Shown piece after piece: positions 1-5,828 of a stretch of DNA of 20,515 bases. The translations under genes were made by a program, and so were the position numbers. Source of the stretch: RGIG529 sp963929765 (GTDB taxonomy: Bacteria; Bacillota; Clostridia; Oscillospirales; Oscillospiraceae); assembly GCA_963929765.1 (NCBI GenBank), contig CAWVKD010000087.1, positions 1 to 20,515 of the forward strand, in the 5' to 3' direction. The stretch's first letter is position 1; every line of letters begins with the position of its first letter. The notes beneath the pieces are model-generated. The model ran no database searches, had not been told where the DNA came from, and was given only the letters and a program-made list of their open reading frames with translations.

Positions 1-9
1 CTCCTTTGG
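1..9 (-). promoter_or_regulatory. Ribosome binding site of a leftward gene beyond the window
   Basis: On the minus strand the first nine bases read CCAAAGGAG, a good Shine-Dalgarno sequence with its start codon expected just left of position 1. A matching leftward promoter lies at 79-105. The gene itself is not in the window, so its identity is unknown. Confidence 0.45.
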
Positions 10-10
10 T

Positions 11-24
11 ATTGTAGTTACAAT
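11..24. promoter_or_regulatory. Palindrome in the leader of the leftward gene, possible operator
   Basis: The sequence ATTGTAGTTACAAT is a perfect 6-bp inverted repeat around a GT centre. It lies between the predicted leftward promoter and its ribosome binding site. Such a position suits a repressor operator, or the sequence may be chance in A+T-rich DNA. The binding protein is unknown. Confidence 0.25.
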
Positions 25-78
25 GTTTTATTGAGTATATTTTTTACAATATAAAAAATTTACAAAATATACAAACAT

Positions 79-105
79 ATTATACTGGATTTATGATATT
101 GTCAA
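79..105 (-). promoter_or_regulatory. Sigma-A-type promoter reading leftward
   Basis: On the minus strand TTGACA (100-105) is followed after 15 bases by TATAAT (79-84). An overlapping TAATAT gives the preferred 17-base spacing. Transcription would start near position 72 and run off the left edge. The rest of 106-325 shows no gene; it holds only A+T-rich sequence and a small inverted repeat at 265-284. Confidence 0.5.
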
Positions 106-264
106 TTTAATTGTCCGTATATTCATTCTATTTTCCATTTTAGTTCTTGTTCAGATAGCAAAACCATCGTGAAGTATGATTTGAGTAGATAGAGATGAAA
201 AAACAAAATGTCGAAAAATTAATAAAACAACAGAAAACACCCCCTTTTAGATAGATATAAATTT

Positions 265-284
265 ATCATAAAAATTGTTATGAT
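265..284. repeat. Inverted repeat upstream of the lipoprotein gene
   Basis: ATCATAA and TTATGAT form 7-bp arms separated by six bases, about 40 bases before the lipoprotein start. This may be an operator near its promoter. No convincing -35/-10 pair was found here, so the role is open. Confidence 0.25.
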
Positions 285-325
285 TAAATACAAACATAAA
301 TAAATATAAAAGGGAGAAACCGATT

Positions 326-877
326 ATGAGATATAAATTTTTTGCAGGTCTTTTGTGTTGTACCTTCTTGGTAGCGATACTTGCTGCATGTGGCACATCG
401 GAACAAAAATCAGTAGAAAGTACAGATGGAATTTCAACCGATGCACCAAGTCAATCTCCGAGCAAGGCACCAGTGGAAAGTCCTAGTGAACCAATAGAGA
501 CGGAAACTTCCCTTATTGATGTATCTACAGCTACACAGCATGTAGTAGAAAATAATGAATCATCTTCTGCCTCACTTGGAGGCAAATGGCCAGAAAATGA
601 ATTTACAAGACAATTGCCAAAGTTGACATCAGGCAATATCTCCATGTCTTTAACACAAAGAAGTTCATTTGAGCTTTTGGCATCGGATCTTACATTAGAA
701 GAAGCAAAAGCTTACATTGATGGGACAATTGAAAAAGGATTTGATATAGAAGCAGAAATGAAAGATTATACTGAATCTGGAATTGAAGCATATACATATT
801 CAGCTAAGAATGCTGCTGGTTATGAGGTTTGTCTTTCCTACTCTGTTGGCCTTTTGAGTATCTCTATGAAAAAATAA
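326..877 (+). CDS. Small secreted lipoprotein of unknown function
   Basis: This is a 183-residue protein with a type II signal peptide: a short basic start (MRYK), a hydrophobic stretch over residues 5-20, and the lipobox LAAC with Cys22 as the predicted lipidated residue. It should be exported and anchored to the outer face of the membrane. Residues 24-75 are rich in Ser, Thr, Pro and Glu and look like a disordered linker. Residues from about 85 to 183 look like a compact domain, with GGKWPENEFTRQLP and alternating strands. AGGGAG at 311-316 supports the start. It is monocistronic, ending in its own terminator at 929-959. I do not recognise the domain, and no function is proposed. Confidence 0.8.
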   Translation: MRYKFFAGLLCCTFLVAILAACGTSEQKSVESTDGISTDAPSQSPSKAPVESPSEPIETETSLIDVSTATQHVVENNESSSASLGGKWPENEFTRQLPKLTSGNISMSLTQRSSFELLASDLTLEEAKAYIDGTIEKGFDIEAEMKDYTESGIEAYTYSAKNAAGYEVCLSYSVGLLSISMKK

Positions 878-928
878 TGAAAGGATCTCCATCGGAAGCC
901 TTTTATAAAAGAAAAAAATGGATGTTTT

Positions 929-965
929 AGCCTGGTACATGAATCACATGTACCAGGCTTTTATA
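929..965 (+). terminator. Intrinsic terminator of the lipoprotein gene
   Basis: AGCCTGGTACATG (929-941) and its exact complement at 947-959 form a 13-bp stem with a five-base loop, followed by TTTTAT. It lies about 50 bases after the lipoprotein stop. Confidence 0.85.
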
Positions 966-1068
966 TTTCCGCTATTGTCGAAGAGTAGCAAAATAAGGCG
1001 ATGTACATAAAATGGCATGTAGGGAATTGACTTATAGAATTCCCGCTATGAAAAGGAGAATGGATGAA

Positions 1069-1344
1069 ATGTGTTATAGATATAGGTGCCGGTGCAGATG
1101 CAACCGTTGTTGCAATAATTACAACGTTGATTGTATAGAAACCCGTTTTCGGGGCCTTTGTGATATCGATAGCGATTGGGAACCCGAAATGAATCGTTTC
1201 TGTGTAGAGCAGCAAGAATGGGGGGCATGCTGTCCTTGTCGATGCTGTCCTTGCCGATGCTGCCAATGGGTAAGATGCTGTGGCGGTCAGATGGAATATT
1301 GCCAGTCACGATACAATTATAATGATGACGATTGTGATTGTTGA
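1069..1344 (+). CDS. Very cysteine-rich small protein, possible spore-surface protein
   Basis: From the ATG at 1069 this encodes 91 residues, of which 22 are Cys, with much Arg, Asn and Tyr. The N-terminal part holds an RCRCRCNRCC run, the centre holds a CCPCRCC repeat (CCPCR twice, encoded by 15-bp tandem DNA repeats at 1226-1270), and the tail ends DDDCDC. The ATG at 1069 is preferred because AAAAGGAGA (1051-1059) sits at good spacing; in-frame ATGs at 1012, 1048 and 1060 lack a properly placed site. CATAAAAT at 1006-1013 resembles the -10 element of sporulation sigma factors E and K, but the -35 match is weak. Cys-rich proteins of this type occur in clostridial spore coat and exosporium layers (for example CdeC of Clostridioides difficile). 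A metal-binding role is the alternative. The assignment is by composition only. Confidence 0.55.
   Translation: MCYRYRCRCRCNRCCNNYNVDCIETRFRGLCDIDSDWEPEMNRFCVEQQEWGACCPCRCCPCRCCQWVRCCGGQMEYCQSRYNYNDDDCDC
1226..1270 (+). repeat. 15-bp tandem repeat inside the Cys-rich gene
   Basis: Three consecutive 15-base units begin catgctgtccttgtc, gatgctgtccttgcc and gatgctgccaatggg. The first two differ at only two positions and encode the repeated Cys-Cys-Pro-Cys-Arg peptide; the third has diverged. The repeat suggests growth of the Cys-rich core by slippage or unequal exchange. Confidence 0.7.
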
Positions 1345-1373
1345 ATTTTGTTATAATTGTATTCAAGTGAGAT

Positions 1374-1466
1374 ATCACAGAAATGGGAGTCTGTGATTAC
1401 ACAGGAAAAAGATAGAATGATTGAATTGCATCTCCCGACTATTTAAGTCGGGAGTACATAGCTCAA
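1374..1466 (+). mobile_element. Possible relic of an IS200/IS605-type right end (omega-RNA-like)
   Basis: Two hairpins occur in a row. The first is ATCACAGA/TCTGTGAT (1374-1381 and 1390-1397). The second is the strong CTCCCGACT/AGTCGGGAG (1432-1440 and 1446-1454), followed by TACATAGCTCAA. A GGGAGT-ending hairpin followed within about ten bases by TCA(A) is a layout I recall from right ends of tnpB-bearing IS200/IS605 elements in Firmicutes, where it is also the 3' end of the guide RNA. No tnpA or tnpB coding sequence is present, so this would be a solo end or a non-autonomous copy. A plain terminator is unlikely because no T-run follows either stem. Confidence 0.35.
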
Positions 1467-1509
1467 TGAAACATAAAAAAGGAAGACTATTTTCGAAAAA
1501 ACATTTTTA

Positions 1510-1549
1510 TAGTAAATAAAACAGATAAAGGGAATTTATCGTTTATCTG
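1510..1549 (-). terminator. Terminator overlapping the 3' end of the flavoprotein gene
   Basis: Reading leftward, CAGATAAA (1542-1549) pairs with TTTATCTG (1522-1529), followed by a T-rich tail, TTTTATTTACT. The upstream arm lies within the last codons of the flavoprotein gene, with the stop codon in the loop. Confidence 0.55.
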
Positions 1550-2888
1550 CTTCCTCAATAACTTTGCGGTAAGGACCTATAATATAATCATCCATTTGTC
1601 CTTTCATTTTTTTCTGTACAGAGGGTAGAGAAAGGAGGAGACCTAAAAACTTCATTTTCCAAATTTTCATCCTCTGCTTTTGTGGAAAATCATAGAAACC
1701 ATGTGTTTTATAGAAACGGTGATCGGCTTTCATAAAACCTTGCATAAGGTAGATCAGATCTCGAAAGATTTTAGTTCCGCCAACACCATAAAAATTTTGA
1801 GGACGACGGCAATGATGTTTCAGAGCGTAACATAAAGAGTGTGCCAGCCTTTGAATGTCACCCGTTACATCTCCTTCATCTGTGGCAATACCAGATAGGT
1901 AATTTCCGCCCACTTCGCTGCGAGCCTCTACAATGGTTTGCAAGTTGAATTCCTGATGATATTTTCCGCTGATCAGATAAGCGACAGGCATTCCTTGTGT
2001 CACTGTACGATGGCCATTACAGAATTGTCGGTCATCATAGTTTTTAAAACTGGAATGGGTATAATGATCCTGAATGGTGAAAGCGTACACAATAGCATCT
2101 GCAGTTTGAATTTCGTTACGCAAATAATCATCAAAACCATCTTTATAGATGCATTTTCCGGTTATTGCACACCCAAAACAACCCAAACAACCTCCGGCAA
2201 AAGGGAAGTCGCGCAAATTGACTATTCTAGTGTCACAGGGGAGTGCCGCACGAAAATCTATGATCATTTCCTGCAAATGGATATCGTCTTGTGCGACGTT
2301 TGTAACAATAACTATATCATAAGGTTCCGTTTTTGGTGTTTCGGGTAGAGAGGAGTGATAGAACTTTTCTCTTTTACATGATGATAATTGCGTGGGGGGT
2401 GTTTGAAAATAACCATGCTCTATAGAAAACATCAAATGGTCAAAAAACATCTGGGCTTCTTCTTGACCTTTTTGAGTGAGAAGGTCATCCATATCTGCCA
2501 ATAATCCTTTTATTACTTTCATTCCCATGTCAAAACAATTTTCCTCGATAAATTTATGAGCAGTGATATCATAAAAGTGCTTGGAAGTTGTGATTTGAGA
2601 TGCTATTTTTCCTTGTAAATCGATACTGCTTTCTTTGACTTGTTCAATGAATCGATGCATTTGAAAAGGGGCAATAAAAGTATACACAGGATAGCAAAAT
2701 AAGATGATCTGCGCTTTTTCTAGTTCAGAAAGTGCTTCACTCATATCATTTTCATAGTATTTGATGCGCTGTCCTATGTGAAGAATGGTAAAGTCATGTT
2801 CTGGATGCAACTTTTCAAGGTATAGTGCTGTTTGCAGTGTGATACTGTTTCTTCCTTTGGGACTCCCATTTAAAATAAGAATGTTCAT
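1536..2888 (-). CDS. Double-flavodoxin iron-sulfur flavoprotein (NADPH-dependent FMN reductase family)
   Basis: This 450-residue protein appears to join two flavodoxin-like domains. The first (about residues 1-165) opens MNILILNGSPKGRNS, the phosphate-binding loop of the FMN reductase family. The second (about 188-345) starts YDIVIVTNV and carries Cys234, Cys237, Cys240 and Cys246, the compact C-X2-C-X2-C-X5-C pattern seen in iron-sulfur flavoproteins, where it binds a 4Fe-4S cluster. The C-terminal 100 residues are basic and hydrophobic and match nothing I know. The likely role is cytoplasmic electron transfer or reduction of a small acceptor; the substrate is unknown. TTGGAGG just upstream fixes the start. 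It appears monocistronic, separated from the nitrogen operon by the terminator at 3091-3130. Single-domain members have about 180-240 residues, so the tandem form is about twice the usual size. Confidence 0.75.
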   Translation of the reverse strand: MNILILNGSPKGRNSITLQTALYLEKLHPEHDFTILHIGQRIKYYENDMSEALSELEKAQIILFCYPVYTFIAPFQMHRFIEQVKESSIDLQGKIASQITTSKHFYDITAHKFIEENCFDMGMKVIKGLLADMDDLLTQKGQEEAQMFFDHLMFSIEHGYFQTPPTQLSSCKREKFYHSSLPETPKTEPYDIVIVTNVAQDDIHLQEMIIDFRAALPCDTRIVNLRDFPFAGGCLGCFGCAITGKCIYKDGFDDYLRNEIQTADAIVYAFTIQDHYTHSSFKNYDDRQFCNGHRTVTQGMPVAYLISGKYHQEFNLQTIVEARSEVGGNYLSGIATDEGDVTGDIQRLAHSLCYALKHHCRRPQNFYGVGGTKIFRDLIYLMQGFMKADHRFYKTHGFYDFPQKQRMKIWKMKFLGLLLSLPSVQKKMKGQMDDYIIGPYRKVIEEADKR

Positions 2889-3086
2889 AGATGTTCCTCC
2901 AACTTGGTTAGATGTTTTTAGTTATTTTGGTTCCAGTTTTCTATTTAATAGTAATGGGATTATATTTTTGTTCGTGTTTCAATTGATTTTGACCAGGACA
3001 TTCAGGTAGATGATATGACAGAATTGTATCATGGATATGGGAAAAAAGAAATTTCAAATGACGTCGTTTTTTTACTAGAAAAAGAT

Positions 3087-3130
3087 GAAAAAAGCACTAC
3101 ATTAGCTACCATAGCAAATGTTAGTGCTTT
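3087..3130 (-). terminator. Terminator of the glutamate synthase-glnA-nitR operon
   Basis: Reading leftward, AAAGCACTA (3122-3130) pairs with TAGTGCTTT (3091-3099), and the stem extends inward through ACATTTGCT against AGCTAATG with small mismatches. It is followed by T residues at the 3' side. It lies about 40 bases after the ANTAR gene. The rest of 2889-3086 shows no gene; a lone TATAAT-like element at 2959-2964 (minus) could belong to the flavoprotein promoter, but no -35 was found. Confidence 0.75.
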
Positions 3131-3172
3131 CTATATTATAGTTTGACTATTTTGTTCACGTAAACAAGGGAG

Positions 3173-3757
3173 TTAAGAATATGTTTTAATGATTTCTTCA
3201 GCAATTTCACGTCTAGAAATGCAGCGATCCATTGCCTGTTTTTCAATATAGCGATGTGCATTTGGCTCATCCATTTTTAATTCGCTAATGAGAATCCACT
3301 TTGCTCTATTGACCAGACGGATTTCTTTCATTTTCTCTTCAATCGATAAGGTTTTCTTTTCGAATTTTCGAAGTCGCTCTCTAACACTTGTCATCCAGCG
3401 GATTGCCATGACCATTGTAGATTTTGAGGTGGGCTTGGGTAAAGTGAAAATACCATATCCTGTTACCTTATCATAAATCTCTGCATGAATATCGGATCGA
3501 ACAAGAAGGAGAACAACCGCGTCTTGTTTGGTACAAATATCAATGGCAAATCGTGTGCCAAGATCATCTGGCAATGGTGTATTGATGATAATCAGATCAA
3601 AATTTCTTTCTGTTATGGCTTGTTTTGCGGCACTGATACTCGAAACAGTACGAATAGGTGAATAACTGGATTCAGGAAGTAGAGCGGTACAAGCAGTATT
3701 AAAATTTTCTGCCGACGAGACAAGAAGAATGCTGTACACTCGTTCTTTCAAGCTCAT
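3173..3757 (-). CDS. nitR: ANTAR-domain RNA-binding antiterminator with degenerate receiver (NitR-like)
   Basis: This 194-residue protein has a receiver-like domain (about 8-125), a helical linker (125-140) and an ANTAR domain (about 138-192: SIEEKMKEIRLVNRAKWILI through SRREIAEEII). ANTAR domains bind paired RNA hairpins with six-base loops and block transcription terminators. The receiver keeps the Lys108 of the K-P motif but has Asn59 where phospho-Asp is expected (DLIIINTPLPDD), and Ser-Ser replaces the acidic pair after strand 1 (ILLVSSAE). Phosphorylation therefore looks unlikely, and another signal or a partner such as glutamine synthetase or PII is inferred. It is the last gene of the glutamate synthase operon, 32 bases after glnA, with GAGGGGGTGG as its binding site. 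From memory, Clostridium saccharobutylicum has the same glnA-nitR order. Three AAAGGC-loop hairpins at 8497-8518, 8655-8672 and 8799-8816 are its likely targets. Confidence 0.85.
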   Translation of the reverse strand: MSLKERVYSILLVSSAENFNTACTALLPESSYSPIRTVSSISAAKQAITERNFDLIIINTPLPDDLGTRFAIDICTKQDAVVLLLVRSDIHAEIYDKVTGYGIFTLPKPTSKSTMVMAIRWMTSVRERLRKFEKKTLSIEEKMKEIRLVNRAKWILISELKMDEPNAHRYIEKQAMDRCISRREIAEEIIKTYS

Positions 3758-3789
3758 GATACCACCCCCTCTTTTTGGCGCACATGGAC

Positions 3790-5001
3790 CTATCTACAGC
3801 AATACATATTGAGTATTGCTGTAGATATATGCTCTTTTATGAAAGTACTGTTAGAAGCGACTTGACATGCAGTTTTTAAATCAAAAGGCAGTTTTTTAAA
3901 TTTTGCTAATGTAGATTCATCAGCTTTGTACAAATTGAAATCAGTGGCTTCCGGAAGTTCCAACTTATTTTGAATGCCATACATACCAGAATAGATGATT
4001 AGGGCAAATGCAAGATATGGATTAGCAGTAGGGTCTGGTGAGCGAAGTTCTGCACGACGATATTCTCCCACTGCGGCTGGAATTCTCATAAGCTGAGAGC
4101 GATTTTCACTGGACCATGAAATATAGGATGGTGCTTTATGATTTCCAAAACGTTTGTAAGAATCTTTGGTAGGATTCAAAAATACTGTCATATCACAGAT
4201 TTTTTCCATAACACCAGCAATCATATAACATAGATTATCGGAACCGTCTTCAGCTTTTACAGACATATTGATGTGAAATCCATTTCCAGGTTCGTTTGCC
4301 AGCGGTTTTGCACCAAAGTCTGAAAAGAGCCCATTGCGGTATGCTACTGTTTTAACAACGGTCTGGAATGTCATAGCGTTGTCAGCTGCAGTGATGGGGT
4401 CGGAATAGCGGAAATCGATTTCATTTTGCCCAGGTCCTTCTTCGTGGTGAGAACATTCGGGGCGGATACCCATCTGTTCCAAAGTAAGGCAAATTTCACG
4501 TCGAATATTTTCTCCTTTGTCATCAGGGGCAATATCCATATAGCCAGCTCGATCATAAGGTTCAGGCATGGGGTGTCCGTTTTCGTCTAGTTTAAACAGG
4601 TAGAATTCTTGTTCAGCGCCAAAAGCAAAATGATATCCGCTTTTTCTTGCATCTTCAACCGCCTGTTTTAATAGATTTCTGGTGTCACGTTCAAATGGCC
4701 TGCCATCCGGATAAGAGATGTTTGTGAACATTCGAACTACTTTTCCATGTTCAGGACGCCAAGGAAGCTGCATCAGTGTTTCAGGATCTGGATGAAGAAG
4801 GAGATCAGAGTGGGTTTCATCGCCGAATCCGGTAATTGCAGAAGCATCAAAAGCAATTCCGTATTCAAAAGCACGAGGAAGTTCCTCCGGCATAATGGAT
4901 ATATTTTTTTGTTTGCCAAACACATCACAAAAGGCAAGACGAATGAACTTTACATCATCCTCTTGGACATACTGTAGTACCTCTTGTTTTGAATACTTCA
5001 T
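3790..5001 (-). CDS. glnA: Glutamine synthetase type I, short form
   Basis: It makes glutamine from glutamate, ammonium and ATP in the cytoplasm. At 403 residues it is about 40 shorter than the usual GlnA (about 440), mainly by a reduced C-terminus. The beta-grasp domain (1-100) has the FDASAITGF loop with Asp52 (the ammonium-site Asp). The catalytic domain shows Glu130/Glu132 (AEQEF), HHEEGPGQNEID with Glu187/188 and Glu194, NGFHINMS with His243, ENRSQLMRIP with Arg301, and RAELRSPDPTANPY with Glu318 and Arg320. An oddity is that the flap motif, normally ending Glu-Ala-Pro, reads NHKAP with Lys289, so the flap Glu seems replaced. It is fourth in the operon, 18 bases after the GXGXG gene, with a weak AGTAGGTTG site. 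A 15-bp inverted repeat covers its stop codon. Confidence 0.93.
   Translation of the reverse strand: MKYSKQEVLQYVQEDDVKFIRLAFCDVFGKQKNISIMPEELPRAFEYGIAFDASAITGFGDETHSDLLLHPDPETLMQLPWRPEHGKVVRMFTNISYPDGRPFERDTRNLLKQAVEDARKSGYHFAFGAEQEFYLFKLDENGHPMPEPYDRAGYMDIAPDDKGENIRREICLTLEQMGIRPECSHHEEGPGQNEIDFRYSDPITAADNAMTFQTVVKTVAYRNGLFSDFGAKPLANEPGNGFHINMSVKAEDGSDNLCYMIAGVMEKICDMTVFLNPTKDSYKRFGNHKAPSYISWSSENRSQLMRIPAAVGEYRRAELRSPDPTANPYLAFALIIYSGMYGIQNKLELPEATDFNLYKADESTLAKFKKLPFDLKTACQVASNSTFIKEHISTAILNMYCCR
3791..3827 (-). repeat. Perfect 15-bp inverted repeat spanning the glnA stop codon
   Basis: TATCTACAGCAATAC (3791-3805) and its exact complement (3813-3827) leave a seven-base loop. In the message this is a strong stem-loop over the last codons and stop of glnA, just before nitR. 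No T-run follows, so it does not look like a terminator; an mRNA-stabilising or processing element that sets the glnA:nitR ratio is more likely. Confidence 0.6.
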
Positions 5002-5019
5002 AATTCAACCTACTTTCGT

Positions 5020-5742
5020 TTAGTTTGCTACATACATCTGCTTATATGGGTTTTTGCTGTCAGGAGTTACGATAGTAAATGGTCTGTCAAAAATCTTTTC
5101 TTTATCATAACCAAATAACTCACAATATTCAAATAGATATTTTTTTATTTCTTCCATGTCTTCGTCTGTTGCCTCTTTTGCAGTGACTTGACGAGGGAAT
5201 TTAATCTCACTGCAGTCTCCTCGCAGAAACATTTTTCCACCGTGCATACCAGTACATGGAAAGTTTCCTACAATTTTATGACCGTTTGTATCAAGTCCAA
5301 GAACAATAATAATGCCACCTGCTTGGTATTCTCCCAAAAAACTTCCAGCAACACCGCCGATAACCAAAACTGGGACTTTTTCTTTGTATTCTTTCATATG
5401 AATTCCGGCGCGATAGCCGGCACTACCTTTAACATAAATTTTACCACCACGCATAGCATAGCCAGCAGCATCACCGATATTACCGTGAATGACAATTTTA
5501 CCCTCGTTCATTGTATCACCCACTGCGTCTTGCGCGTTGGTGTTTACCGTAATGGAAGCCCCGTTGAGATATGCACCAAGGGCATTGCCGGGAACGCCAT
5601 CAATGGTAAGAGATAAATTGGACATACCAGTAGCAATGAAACGCTGCCCGCAGCATCCAGTTAAACAACAATCAGCGTCCATACTACGGAGATGAGCATT
5701 TAGTGTTTTGTAATCAAGCCCTTTAGCATCCATTGATTTCAT
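5020..5742 (-). CDS. Glutamate synthase GXGXG-domain subunit (split GltB, C-terminal part)
   Basis: This 240-residue protein corresponds to the right-handed beta-helix at the C-terminus of the glutamate synthase large subunit, with repeated Gly patterns such as GAYLNGASITV, AVGDTMNEGKIVIHGNIGDA, GYAMRGGKIYVKGSAGYRAG and GGVAGSFLGEYQAGG. In GltB this domain is structural and links the amidotransferase and synthase centres. Here it is a separate chain, expected to assemble with the two proteins encoded just upstream. The in-frame region opens at a TTG at 5763, but that codon overlaps the GGAGG site itself, so the ATG at 5742 (MKSMDAKGLDY) is the likely start, though the spacing of 13 bases is long. 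An 86-base gap separates it from the FMN subunit gene. Confidence 0.88.
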   Translation of the reverse strand: MKSMDAKGLDYKTLNAHLRSMDADCCLTGCCGQRFIATGMSNLSLTIDGVPGNALGAYLNGASITVNTNAQDAVGDTMNEGKIVIHGNIGDAAGYAMRGGKIYVKGSAGYRAGIHMKEYKEKVPVLVIGGVAGSFLGEYQAGGIIIVLGLDTNGHKIVGNFPCTGMHGGKMFLRGDCSEIKFPRQVTAKEATDEDMEEIKKYLFEYCELFGYDKEKIFDRPFTIVTPDSKNPYKQMYVAN

Positions 5743-5828
5743 AATAATACCATATACCTCCAAATGTTTACATCTTTTGAAAGAGAAGATATTGTAATAA
5801 AAATTGTTTTGTCATCATTACTATGGAT

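Noticed and set aside
961..1378. Minus-strand open frames opposite the Cys-rich gene
   Set aside because: They begin at weak or TTG starts without ribosome binding sites, and their composition follows from the repeat on the other strand. The plus frame has AAAAGGAGA at correct spacing.
2785..3009. Plus-strand frame of 74 residues reaching into the gap after the flavoprotein start
   Set aside because: It overlaps the flavoprotein gene antisense, has no ribosome binding site and no recognisable product.
3790..3850. glnA truncated by mutation
   Set aside because: The shorter C-terminus ends soon after the helix containing FIKEHI, short clostridial forms of similar length exist as far as I recall, and all C-terminal signature residues are intact.
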